Shown here in pieces: positions 1 through 6,802 of a stretch of DNA of 46,457 bases (its first letter is position 1; each line of letters starts with the position of its first letter). A model generated the notes under the pieces. The model was not told the origin of the DNA and made no database searches. It worked only from the letters and a program-made list of their open reading frames with translations. A program made the translations under genes and the position numbers. Source of the DNA: UBA1181 sp963619325 (GTDB taxonomy: Bacteria > Bacteroidota > Bacteroidia > Bacteroidales > Paludibacteraceae); assembly GCA_963619325.1 (NCBI GenBank), contig CAVEVQ010000019.1, positions 1-46,457 of the forward strand. The letters are read 5' to 3'.

Positions 1-251
1 ACTTGATGATGCGGATGGTCTCCACCTACCTCGTCTATTCCGAGAAATGCCAGTCCCAAGGTCGTGTGGACTGCGTCATCGAGACGGACAGGTACGTCTA
101 CGTCTTCGAGTTCAAGCTGGACGGCACGGCGGCGGAAGCCCTGCGCCAGATCGAAGAGAAAGGCTACGCGAGGGAGTACGCCTCGGACGGCCGCAGGCTC
201 TTCAGGATCGGCTGCGTCTTCTCCTCGGAGACGGGGACGATCGGGGAGTGA
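1..251 (+). CDS. C-terminal end of PD-(D/E)XK nuclease-like protein (DUF1703/AAA-ATPase-like family), partial
   Basis: The gene starts before the window; about 82 C-terminal residues are visible. They show the core of a PD-(D/E)XK nuclease-like fold: GRVDCVIET with the metal-binding Asp, then VYVFEFKLDG with the E-x-K pair, then a helix with AEALRQIEEKGY. This matches the tail of the Bacteroidales protein family that joins an AAA-ATPase-like N-terminal domain to a PDDEXK_9 tail; the ATPase part is not visible here. Its biological role is not established. The DNA is far more GC-rich than anything else in the window (146 of the first 240 bases are G or C by hand count), and composition drops sharply right after the stop codon. 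That suggests a different history from its neighbours. The family assignment rests on recognised motifs, not on a search. Confidence 0.72.
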   Translation, partial: LMMRMVSTYLVYSEKCQSQGRVDCVIETDRYVYVFEFKLDGTAAEALRQIEEKGYAREYASDGRRLFRIGCVFSSETGTIGE

Positions 252-321
252 AAAGAGGAAGAATAAAGATTTTGTGTGTAAAAAGGTAGTTTTTTAGTGT
301 GTCAATTCTTTATTGAAACCT

Positions 322-352
322 TTAGTCAATCGCATTTTAAAATGTAAATTTG
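322..352 (+). promoter_or_regulatory. Candidate promoter of the glycolipid operon
   Basis: A TAAATTTG box at 345-352 matches the Bacteroidota -7 consensus TAnnTTTG. A TTA at 322-324, one base off the -33 TTG, lies 20 bases upstream. A transcript starting near 358 would have a leader of about 20 bases before the ATG at 379. The box lies inside the possible upstream extension of that reading frame (in-frame start at 313), which argues for the start at 379. Confidence 0.5.
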
Positions 353-378
353 TAGTCTCATATAGGTACAATGATTAT

Positions 379-1608
379 ATGAAGCGATTGATTAGAGGTC
401 TGATGCTCGGTGTGTTACTTTGTGTGGCTTCCCTTTCTCAGGCTCAGCAAAATACAATTTTTAGAATAAAGGCGGAAGGGCAATATGGTTGGTTGTTCGG
501 CAACGCAAGCGGTGTGTCCGTCTATGGAGGAGAGGCGTCTATGGAGTTGCCCCTCTTCGGTAATCATAATTGGGAATACACTTACAATTTTCCAACAGTT
601 GGATTCTCTGTTGGTTACCTTCGTATGCCTGATCCTAATTACGATCGCCACACTATCCCGGTGGTGACTTATTTCCATTGGCCTATGGTGCACACAAAGA
701 TGTTTTCCCTCAACCTGAAATGGGGTTCGGGGTTAGCAGGTCTTGTTTTGGCAAAGGGGGAAACGCACGACTATCACGATTATGCACCTGTAACGGGAGT
801 ATGGGATTTAGGGCTGAATATGGATATTGGGCTTTCGAAAAATTATACGAAGCCTGCTTCTCGTTGGATTATCACGTTAGGCGCGAATGTAATGGCGTTC
901 AACAACGCTAATATTACCAGAAAAACTCGCAATGCTTTGATGGCGAATGTGCAGGTTGGGTTGAAATATACGCCGAATGTGTGGCCACTCCCCATCAAAT
1001 ATCCAGCCCGTTCCGTTCACCATTGGTTGGCTTTAGAGGCATATGCGGCAGGTGCCGTCAATCAACTTGAAAGTGAAGATAAGTATTATCCGAACGGGAC
1101 AATCAACTTCGGTGGATATGTTCCTATTTCAAATGCCTACAGATTAGGTATCGCCGTTGATGGCTTCTACAATGGTGCGTATGACGGTACGCAGAGAACG
1201 GAGAATAAACGCTATAATTTTATCAAAGAAGATGAGTTTACTAATAAGATAAGGGTGGGTGTCGCTTTAGCCAATGAAATCACAATGGATCGTGTTAACG
1301 TTGGTGTCCATGCAGGATTTTATTGTCTGAATAAGATGAAAGTTCCTGAATATGATGAAGATGGAAACAAAAATAGCAACCTGCTTGAGAACTATATGTA
1401 TTTGAAGCTCGTAACACGATATTATTTCACTCCGAAATTTTTCATTGTTGTAGAGGTGAAGAGTCATCTAAACAAGGTCGAATGTGCGGGGCTTGGTTTG
1501 GGTTGGGCGATGCCGGACTTTGGGAATCGCATTAAAAATCCGTTTGCGCGCATCTCGTTCAAAAAAGAAGATAGGGAGGAGTTGAGAATCACGGGAAGCG
1601 AGAAATAA
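379..1608 (+). CDS. PagL/acyloxyacyl hydrolase-like outer-membrane beta-barrel, catalytic motif altered
   Basis: This is a 409-residue protein with a clear signal peptide (MKRLIRGLMLGVLLCVASLS, then QAQ). Alternating aromatic and glycine-rich strands follow, typical of an outer-membrane barrel. The layout resembles the Bacteroidota acyloxyacyl hydrolase family, distant relatives of the lipid A 3-O-deacylase PagL: a Y-G-G strand, a soluble-looking loop, then LGANVMAF and VQVGLKYTPN. Where I recall the family having HFSNG, with catalytic His and Ser, this protein reads AFNNA at residues 173-177, so deacylase activity is doubtful. The start at 379 was preferred to 313 because it begins the signal peptide and lies downstream of the -7 box. 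It is first in a four-gene set; the next gene starts 27 bases after its stop. A different outer-membrane barrel family remains possible. Confidence 0.55.
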   Translation: MKRLIRGLMLGVLLCVASLSQAQQNTIFRIKAEGQYGWLFGNASGVSVYGGEASMELPLFGNHNWEYTYNFPTVGFSVGYLRMPDPNYDRHTIPVVTYFHWPMVHTKMFSLNLKWGSGLAGLVLAKGETHDYHDYAPVTGVWDLGLNMDIGLSKNYTKPASRWIITLGANVMAFNNANITRKTRNALMANVQVGLKYTPNVWPLPIKYPARSVHHWLALEAYAAGAVNQLESEDKYYPNGTINFGGYVPISNAYRLGIAVDGFYNGAYDGTQRTENKRYNFIKEDEFTNKIRVGVALANEITMDRVNVGVHAGFYCLNKMKVPEYDEDGNKNSNLLENYMYLKLVTRYYFTPKFFIVVEVKSHLNKVECAGLGLGWAMPDFGNRIKNPFARISFKKEDREELRITGSEK

Positions 1609-1635
1609 CAGAATAGAGGACGAAATTTTTACAAA

Positions 1636-2409
1636 ATGGCAGATCAATTTGTTTCTTCTCAAGTGATTGAGAAAAAAAATCGTACGAATGAATACCAGTT
1701 CACAATTATCATTCCTGTGTATAATGAGGAAGACAACATCGATGCTATTCAAAAAGCAGTAGGTGAGTACCTTCCTCTTGCAAAGTATAAGGCTTGCGCC
1801 CTTTTCGTTAATGATGGGTCGAAAGACACCAGTTTGCAGAAAATACAAAAGGTTTGCGCAGATACCCCGGACTTCTACTATATTTCTTTCGTGAAAAATG
1901 CCGGGTTGAGTGCTGCCATTAAGGCAGGTATCGACTATGCTCAGAGTCAGTTTGTTGGCTATATGGATGCCGATTTGCAAACCACTCCGGCCGACTTCAA
2001 TCTTCTTTTGGAGGACATCAACGACTATAAGATGGTGATGGGGATACGTGCTAACCGAAAAGATTCGGGGTTCAAGAAATTCCAGTCTAAATTTGCTAAC
2101 GGTTTCCGCAGAATGATGACGAAAGATGGGGCTACGGATACGGGGTGTCCTCTTAAAGTTTTGCACACCGATTATGCTAGGAGAATTCCGTTCTTCACGG
2201 GGATGCATCGTTTTTTGCCCGCTTTAATTCTTTTGCAGGATGGTGGAAACTACAAGGAGATGCCTGTCAGACATTTCCCTAGACAAGCAGGTGTTTCGAA
2301 GTATAATCTGTGGAATCGCTTAGTCGGTCCCTTCGTTGACTGTTTCGCTTACAGATGGATGAAAAAACGATACATCAACTATAAGGTACAAGAGAATAAC
2401 GTATTCTAA
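1636..2409 (+). CDS. Family 2 glycosyltransferase, polyprenyl-phosphate sugar synthase type
   Basis: This 257-residue GT-A enzyme probably moves a sugar from a nucleotide donor to a polyprenyl phosphate at the inner face of the inner membrane. Visible motifs are FTIIIPVYNEEDNI near residue 23, ALFVNDGSKD, the metal-binding DAD in GYMDADLQTTPADF near residue 115, and R-x-A-G-V-S-KY near the C-terminus, which is typical of the dolichyl-phosphate-mannose synthase and ArnC branch. Unlike ArnC it has no pair of C-terminal membrane segments, so it resembles the soluble DPM1 form. It sits between a PagL-like barrel and an ArnT-like transferase that would need its lipid-linked product. The sugar cannot be read from the sequence. 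Confidence 0.85.
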   Translation: MADQFVSSQVIEKKNRTNEYQFTIIIPVYNEEDNIDAIQKAVGEYLPLAKYKACALFVNDGSKDTSLQKIQKVCADTPDFYYISFVKNAGLSAAIKAGIDYAQSQFVGYMDADLQTTPADFNLLLEDINDYKMVMGIRANRKDSGFKKFQSKFANGFRRMMTKDGATDTGCPLKVLHTDYARRIPFFTGMHRFLPALILLQDGGNYKEMPVRHFPRQAGVSKYNLWNRLVGPFVDCFAYRWMKKRYINYKVQENNVF

Positions 2410-2433
2410 TTCGGTTCCTAAAAAACGAGAATT

Positions 2434-4074
2434 ATGAAAATTGATCTTTTAAAAAAGGAATATCTTCCGTATTTGGTTGTGATTGTCGCAGTCTTGCCAA
2501 GTTTTTTTTTGCGAGATTTTACAATCAGTAATGAGTTGCGTTACCTTTGTATTGCCGATGAGGCATTAGAAAACCATCATTTTTTCTCGTTTACCGTGAA
2601 TGGTAATCCTTACGCCGACAAGCCGCCTCTATATCTTTGGTTCTTAATGTTTGGGAAATGGCTCTTTGGATCTCATCAAATGTGGTTCATTTCGCTTTTC
2701 TCCGTCATTCCAACACTTGCAATCGCAGAAATCATGCGCAGGTGGACTTTTGTGGAGTTAAAGGGGGGATGGCAGAATATTGCGCAAATTGCCTTCATGT
2801 CGACGGTTCTGGTGTTGGCGATGTTTCTGGTTTTGCGTATGGACATACTAATGTGTCTCTTCATCGTGCTGGCTTTACGAACATTTTGGTCGATGTGGAA
2901 TCAAAAGGATTTTTCCTCTAAAAAACAAATATTGTTAGGGATATATACATTTCTTGCTCTCTTTACGAAAGGTCCGATTGGCGTTTTGGTACCCATACTC
3001 GTACCTTTGGTATGGTTGATAGTAAAAAAAGAATGGAAGACGTATCTGAGATATTGGAGTTGGAAGTCGTGGTTTGTGTTGTTGTTGGGTTCTACTCTGT
3101 GGTTTTCTGCTGTTTACTGGGAAGGAGGGCGTGATTATCTTAATAATTTGCTTTTTCATCAGACTATTGACAGGGCGCATGACTCTTTCAAGCATGCGAA
3201 ACCATTCTATTTTTATGGTGTATCGGTTTTATATATGATGTTGCCTTTGGCGTTTCTTATCATAGAATCCATAATCTTCAGTGTGGTGAAGAAAGAGAAA
3301 CGAAGTGACTTGCAGAATTTCTTTCTTACTGTTACGGCGACGGTGTTTGTAATGTTGTCATGCTTCAGTTCGAAGTTAGATGTTTATCTTTTGCCAATTT
3401 ACCCTTTTTGTATCTATTTAGGAGTAATTTTGTGGCAGAATCATAAAGAGAGGAAAGTATCAAGAGTAGCGCATTACCTTTATCTTCTGCCTATCACACT
3501 GGTTGCTGTCGTATCGATTGTTGCCTTTGTAGCAAGCATTGTTTACAACATATACACTGACGACTTGCATGTTCATCATTTGGACGACGTGTTGGGCGTC
3601 CAGTTGGTGGATGCGATATTATTTTATGCTCCGATATTGACGCTTATGCTCTGCATATGCTTTGCTTTCGCAATGATTTACGGTATTCGGAAGGATTATG
3701 AGAAATCAATTTGGGCTGTGTTTGTAGGATTGTATGCGATGGTTTTTGTCGGTAGTTTTGCACTTCCTTATGCAAATAACTTTATTGGATATAGGGGTTT
3801 GTGTGAACAAGTAAATAAAATTTGTAGAGACGAAAATCTAAAGGTGGTCTATTGTTATGATGTGACGAGGGCTTCCAATATGTCTGTTTTTTTAGATTAT
3901 CCAATCAAAGAGATAGAATGTGAGAAGGACGTTCTTTCAGTCAATCCCGATGGTGTCTTATTGTTTGAAGATGATATAGATGCCATATCAGGTCTGATCA
4001 TTAACAAAAAAGTTGAGAAAGTTGGAAATGTTCGTTTCGTTTCTTTAAAAGAAAGATATTTAAAAATAGACTAA
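2434..4074 (+). CDS. ArnT-like GT-C glycosyltransferase (PMT/GT39-GT83 type)
   Basis: This 546-residue polytopic protein probably transfers a sugar from a polyprenyl phosphate carrier to a lipid A or protein acceptor on the periplasmic side. The N-terminal loop reads SNELRYLCIADEAL (residues 32-45), then NGNPYADKPPLYLW, which aligns by eye with the ArnT loop PDETRY...KP. Asp137 in LRMDILM matches the second conserved Asp, and FTKGPIG is the usual loop after the fourth helix. The first Asp of the ArnT DE pair is replaced by Asn33, while Glu34 and Arg36 remain. About ten membrane segments are followed by a short soluble tail of about 90 residues. It lies 24 bases after the GT2 gene and 13 before the LAB_N gene. 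The acceptor is inferred from the operon. Confidence 0.82.
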   Translation: MKIDLLKKEYLPYLVVIVAVLPSFFLRDFTISNELRYLCIADEALENHHFFSFTVNGNPYADKPPLYLWFLMFGKWLFGSHQMWFISLFSVIPTLAIAEIMRRWTFVELKGGWQNIAQIAFMSTVLVLAMFLVLRMDILMCLFIVLALRTFWSMWNQKDFSSKKQILLGIYTFLALFTKGPIGVLVPILVPLVWLIVKKEWKTYLRYWSWKSWFVLLLGSTLWFSAVYWEGGRDYLNNLLFHQTIDRAHDSFKHAKPFYFYGVSVLYMMLPLAFLIIESIIFSVVKKEKRSDLQNFFLTVTATVFVMLSCFSSKLDVYLLPIYPFCIYLGVILWQNHKERKVSRVAHYLYLLPITLVAVVSIVAFVASIVYNIYTDDLHVHHLDDVLGVQLVDAILFYAPILTLMLCICFAFAMIYGIRKDYEKSIWAVFVGLYAMVFVGSFALPYANNFIGYRGLCEQVNKICRDENLKVVYCYDVTRASNMSVFLDYPIKEIECEKDVLSVNPDGVLLFEDDIDAISGLIINKKVEKVGNVRFVSLKERYLKID

Positions 4075-4087
4075 CAAAGGAAAACTA

Positions 4088-4726
4088 ATGTCGTCGTTTT
4101 TGATATTTATTGTCGGACTCATTGCGCAGGGGTGTTTTGCCGCCCGTATATTGGTACAATTAATAAAGTCTGAGAAACAGAGGCGAGTTGTATCTCCGAC
4201 GTTGTTTTGGGTTCTGAGCATTGTTGGATCGTTGCTGTTCTTTCTCTATGGATGGTTGCGCGACGATTTCTCTATCATTCTCGGTCAGTGTATTTCGTAT
4301 TATGTCTATTGGTGGAATCTGAAAGCGAAGAACGTATGGCAGAAATTGCCTACTATCTTCAGCTATCTATTCTTGTTAGTTCCTGTTTTGATAGTCTCAA
4401 TGATGATGAGCAATTTTGATTTGTTCATCAATAGTCTTTTCAAGAACGAAGGTATCCCGATGTGGTTGGTAGTCTTTGGTTCTGTCGGACAGGTAACGTT
4501 CACGCTTCGTTTCGTTTATCAATGGTACTATTCAAAGAAGGTAGGTGATTCCGTGTTGCCAAAAGGTTTTTGGCTTTTGAGTTTGATTGGTTCGAGTATC
4601 ATTTTAATATATGCGCTAATCCGATTAGATTTTATTCTGATATTAGGTCAGTCTTTCGGTTTTGTCTCTTACCTACGAAATTTGTTTATTGGTAAGAATG
4701 AGAAAAATGAGAAGTCGGTTCGTTGA
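4088..4726 (+). CDS. Membrane protein with two tandem LAB_N (LpxB N-terminal-like) domains
   Basis: This is a 212-residue protein of about six membrane segments arranged as two similar halves. Half one runs over residues 1-75, with GLIAQGCFAARILVQLI, SPTLFWVLSIVGSLLFFLYG and IILGQ. Half two runs over residues 125-205, with VTFTLRFVYQWYYSKK, LPKGFWLLSLIGSSIILIYA and ILILGQ. The shared pattern (aromatic-Trp, P-x-x-FW-x-LS-x-x-GS, ILGQ) is that of LAB_N, a domain named for the N-terminus of some lipid A disaccharide synthases. No catalytic LpxB domain is attached. From memory, LAB_N is grouped with the MtN3/PQ-loop fold of SWEET-type carriers. It closes the operon, so flipping or presenting the lipid-linked sugar is a reasonable but unproven role. 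Confidence 0.82.
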   Translation: MSSFLIFIVGLIAQGCFAARILVQLIKSEKQRRVVSPTLFWVLSIVGSLLFFLYGWLRDDFSIILGQCISYYVYWWNLKAKNVWQKLPTIFSYLFLLVPVLIVSMMMSNFDLFINSLFKNEGIPMWLVVFGSVGQVTFTLRFVYQWYYSKKVGDSVLPKGFWLLSLIGSSIILIYALIRLDFILILGQSFGFVSYLRNLFIGKNEKNEKSVR

Positions 4727-4762
4727 TATACAATTTTTGAGCAGTGGTTATGCTATATGGGA

Positions 4763-4792
4763 CAAAAAAGCGCCCTCAAATTGAGGACGCTT
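4763..4792 (-). terminator. Terminator of the hsp20 transcript
   Basis: The hairpin has arms at 4768-4778 and 4782-4792 (AAGCGCCCTCA against TGAGGACGCTT, one mismatch), with a three-base loop. Read on the minus strand it is followed by six T (4769 down to 4764), the normal form of an intrinsic terminator. It ends the hsp20 and 37-residue gene transcript and separates it from the convergent glycolipid operon ending at 4726. Confidence 0.75.
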
Positions 4793-4814
4793 CTCTGAAG
4801 TTGTTATACTCTGT

Positions 4815-4928
4815 TTACTTCTTTCTGCTCTCTTCTGCCTTTTCCTCAGCTATTTCGTAAGCAGGAATATGGTCGTGATGTTTAGCCTTCTTGTCGACCT
4901 GTTTGGGCTTTTTCTCATTACCTTTCAT
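4815..4928 (-). CDS. 37-residue Lys/Glu-rich protein of unknown function
   Basis: I do not recognise a family. The reading frame starts MKGNEKKPKQVDKKAKHHDH and ends with IPAYEIAEEKAEESRKK. It is highly charged, with a basic first half, a central HHDHIPAY patch, and an acidic-basic helix at the end. There is no signal peptide or membrane segment. It lies 52 bases downstream of the small heat-shock gene on the same strand and directly before the terminator at 4763-4792, so it is probably made from the same transcript. The tight fit between heat-shock gene and terminator supports a real gene. A stress-linked nucleic-acid or protein binder is only a guess. Confidence 0.5.
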   Translation of the reverse strand: MKGNEKKPKQVDKKAKHHDHIPAYEIAEEKAEESRKK

Positions 4929-4980
4929 ATATGTAAGTATTTATGGGTTATACTTCGGTTAACTTAATTACGACTTCAAA

Positions 4981-5430
4981 CTACTGAATCTCAATAGTTT
5001 TAGATTGTTTTGCTTTCTCTTCTTCGGCTTGTTTTGGAAGCACAACATTCAAAACACCATTCTCAACCTTAGCAGAGATAGCCTCTTTGTTGATGTTGTC
5101 TGGTAAGAAGAATTTCTCTTTAAACTGAGAAGATGAAAACTCATGACGTAAGTAGTGTCCATCCTTTTTTTCGTCCTTCTTCTCTTCTTTTTTAGACATC
5201 TCGATAACTAAATTGCTATCTGCGTCGATAGTGATGTTCAAGTCTTCCTTAGTTAAACCAGGAACGCTAAGTTCCATATCAAACTCGTTCTCTTTCTCAA
5301 TGATGTTGATCTGTGGCGTTGTTGAAAATGCTGGAGCGAAATTCTTGTTCCAGTTTCCATTCAAATCCATATCAAACAAATCGTTGAACAATGTAGGAAT
5401 GAAATCCTGACTTCTTTTAGCTAATAACAT
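4981..5430 (-). CDS. Small heat-shock protein, Hsp20/alpha-crystallin family
   Basis: This 149-residue ATP-independent chaperone holds unfolding proteins in the cytoplasm. The alpha-crystallin domain runs from about residue 40 (PQINIIEKENEFDMELSVPG) to ENGVLNVVLPK, the conserved GVL motif, and ends in a Lys/Glu-rich tail whose TIEIQ supplies the I-x-I oligomer contact. The short N-terminal arm, with KRSQDFIPTLFNDLF, is typical for Bacteroidales. The start at 5430 was preferred to the in-frame start at 5445 because a perfect GGAGGA sits seven bases before it and family members begin M-x-L-x-KR. No CIRCE-type inverted repeat is seen upstream. The 37-residue gene and a terminator follow. Confidence 0.93.
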   Translation of the reverse strand: MLLAKRSQDFIPTLFNDLFDMDLNGNWNKNFAPAFSTTPQINIIEKENEFDMELSVPGLTKEDLNITIDADSNLVIEMSKKEEKKDEKKDGHYLRHEFSSSQFKEKFFLPDNINKEAISAKVENGVLNVVLPKQAEEEKAKQSKTIEIQ

Positions 5431-5437
5431 AATCAAA

Positions 5438-5443
5438 TCCTCC
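5438..5443 (-). promoter_or_regulatory. Strong Shine-Dalgarno of hsp20
   Basis: GGAGGA on the minus strand lies seven bases before the ATG at 5430. Strong ribosome binding sites are unusual in Bacteroidota, so this both fixes the start codon and suggests high translation. Confidence 0.7.
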
Positions 5444-5735
5444 AATTATATATTAAACTTTTTTTATCTCTATATCGGTTGTCCTTTCGTTCAACCACTT
5501 TACATTTTGCAAATCGCGTGCCATTCTATATTATTGCCAATCATGTCATTAAATACCATACTTATTGAATAAAATACGACAATATGGCAGAGAAAGTAAG
5601 TGAATCTTATGACAAATTGTCATTTTTTTTGTATAAAATCAGAATAGTGTTTGTTTTTTAGCTTATGGAGGAAAAATGAATGTAGATTATGCAAGAGAAA
5701 AGAATGAAGATTTTTGAAAAAAACGTTTCTTTCTC

Positions 5736-5766
5736 TTGGTTGTCTGACTGTTCTCTGCTAAATTTG
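5736..5766 (+). promoter_or_regulatory. Consensus Bacteroidota promoter upstream of the tra genes
   Basis: TTG at 5736-5738 and TAAATTTG at 5759-5766 are separated by exactly 20 bases, the favoured spacing for the primary sigma factor of this phylum. Transcription would start near 5772 and run toward the tra genes, with a leader of about 365 bases to traE or about 70 to the frame at 5845. No other consensus -7 box was seen between here and 6138. Confidence 0.6.
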
Positions 5767-5844
5767 CGCACGAAAAGGAGGATGCCTGTTGTTTTTAGAT
5801 AAATCCTGATTTGTTTTCTCCCTTTTTGAATATTTAAGTTTATA

Positions 5845-6045
5845 ATGTGGTTTGTTATGTTTGGTTTGGAATCCGTAACATGGAGTGACTTTTTAATTTT
5901 TGACGCGATACTTTGTATTGTTCTTGATGTCATTTTGGTTGTTTTTGCTACAATGACGATCAGAAAAAATTTTCGAATATCAACCGATTCGATTCGTAGA
6001 AAGCGTTTTCGAAAAGAGGATGCTGGAACGAAGAGTTGTCTGTAA
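5845..6045 (+). CDS. Possible 66-residue single-span membrane protein
   Basis: I do not recognise a family. The frame predicts a hydrophobic stretch (about residues 14-40, DFLIFDAILCIVLDVILVVF), then a basic tail with FRISTDSIRRKRFRKED. That is the profile of a small inner-membrane protein with a positively charged cytoplasmic end. It starts about 70 bases after a consensus promoter and ends 92 bases before traE, so it could be the first gene of the tra unit. There is no recognisable ribosome binding site, and an open frame also exists on the opposite strand. It may be chance. A second ATG at 5857 is possible. Confidence 0.35.
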   Translation: MWFVMFGLESVTWSDFLIFDAILCIVLDVILVVFATMTIRKNFRISTDSIRRKRFRKEDAGTKSCL

Positions 6046-6137
6046 AAGAGTTTACCTCGTAAAGAGTCAGTCTTTTTGTTTGTTAAATCTGTTTTGCGAT
6101 ATGCCTATTAATATATAATTCAATAATTTTATTTAAT

Positions 6138-6467
6138 ATGAGATTAAAAAATTTCTATCAGAGTGCAGCTATGCGTAAGGTTTCGTTGGTTGCTTTAGGT
6201 TTATCTATCACAAGTGTTTTGTTCGCCCAAAAACATGCTGCGGACGCTTTGAAGACGGCCAACCAGCAGTTGGAGAAGATGGCTTCTCCCGCATTGACAA
6301 TGTTCATGACGATTTCAGGACTTTTTGCCTTGGTGGGTGGTGCTGTTGTAGCCTATAAATTATTTAACGGCGACACTGATTCCGCAAAGAAAATCGGAGG
6401 CTGGGTCGGCGGTATGGTTGTGGCTTGCGTGGTTTCGATGGTTGTTAAAAATTTCTTTTTTAATTGA
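6138..6467 (+). CDS. traE: TraE, conjugative-transposon type (DUF4134)
   Basis: This 109-residue small membrane protein of the Bacteroidota type IV secretion channel is thought to be the pilin-like VirB2 counterpart. An N-terminal hydrophobic leader ends in SVLFAQ, with likely cleavage after FAQ. A short helix follows, then two membrane segments: TMFMTISGLFALVGGAVVAY, and GGMVVACVVSMVVKNF after KLFNGDTDSAKKIGGW. The NGD and GGW pattern between the segments is the family signature. It is the first recognised gene of the tra cluster and ends six bases before traF. Confidence 0.88.
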   Translation: MRLKNFYQSAAMRKVSLVALGLSITSVLFAQKHAADALKTANQQLEKMASPALTMFMTISGLFALVGGAVVAYKLFNGDTDSAKKIGGWVGGMVVACVVSMVVKNFFFN

Positions 6468-6472
6468 TCTGA

Positions 6473-6796
6473 ATGACTTATAAAGTCAACAAAGGGGTCG
6501 GAAGGTCTTTTGAGTTCAAGGGGCTTCGTGCGCTTTATGTGTTTTTTGCTTTAAGTGGAATCATAGCAAGTGTTTTATTTTATTTCGTGTTAGGTATCTT
6601 TTTCTCGTTTGGTGTTTCTATGGCGATCGTGTTGCTGTGCGCACTAATGTGTGTAGGGTTGGCATACTATCTGAATAGAAGATTCGGAGAAAACGGACTA
6701 CGATTTATACTGGCGCAGTATAAGACGGTGGATTGGGTACAAAACAATGTTCGTGTTTGCAAATTATTGAAAACCGACAAATTGTATAAAGATTAG
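6473..6796 (+). CDS. traF: TraF, conjugative-transposon type (DUF4133, VirB3-like)
   Basis: This 107-residue inner-membrane protein starts with the family hallmark YKVNKGVGRSFEFKGLRALY. Two close membrane segments follow (residues about 25-65), then the cytoplasmic tail YYLNRRFGENGLRFILAQYK. In VirB systems the matching protein, VirB3, partners the VirB4 ATPase, and here the ATPase gene traG begins six bases downstream. Length and order agree with CTn-type clusters. Confidence 0.87.
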   Translation: MTYKVNKGVGRSFEFKGLRALYVFFALSGIIASVLFYFVLGIFFSFGVSMAIVLLCALMCVGLAYYLNRRFGENGLRFILAQYKTVDWVQNNVRVCKLLKTDKLYKD

Positions 6797-6802
6797 ATTC
6801 GT

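Larger units (their letters stand above)
5444..6137. other. 694-base gap between divergent hsp20 and tra genes
   Basis: This AT-rich stretch carries the leaders of both divergent units. It contains a weak symmetric element at 5609-5630 (ATGAC, loop AAATT, GTCAT, then seven more T), a good promoter at 5736-5766, and a doubtful 66-residue frame at 5845-6045. I see no tRNA, integrase site, origin-like repeats or oriT-like inverted repeat next to a relaxase. Confidence 0.5.

Noticed and set aside
1468..2208. 246-residue open frame on the minus strand
   Set aside because: It lies opposite the end of the barrel gene and most of the GT2 gene, both with clear motifs; it shows no motif of its own and is a shadow.
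5609..5630. Symmetric ATGAC-AAATT-GTCAT followed by T run, terminator-like
   Set aside because: The stem is only five A/T-rich pairs and no gene ends just upstream on the plus strand; it may equally be a chance or operator-like element.
5782..5802. Six-codon frame with a GGAGG directly before its ATG, leader-peptide-like
   Set aside because: The purine run touches the start codon, leaving no proper spacing, and nothing suggests attenuation.
5658..5933. 91-residue minus-strand frame in the hsp20-tra gap
   Set aside because: Low-complexity composition, no motif, and it overlaps the good promoter and the plus-strand 66-residue frame.
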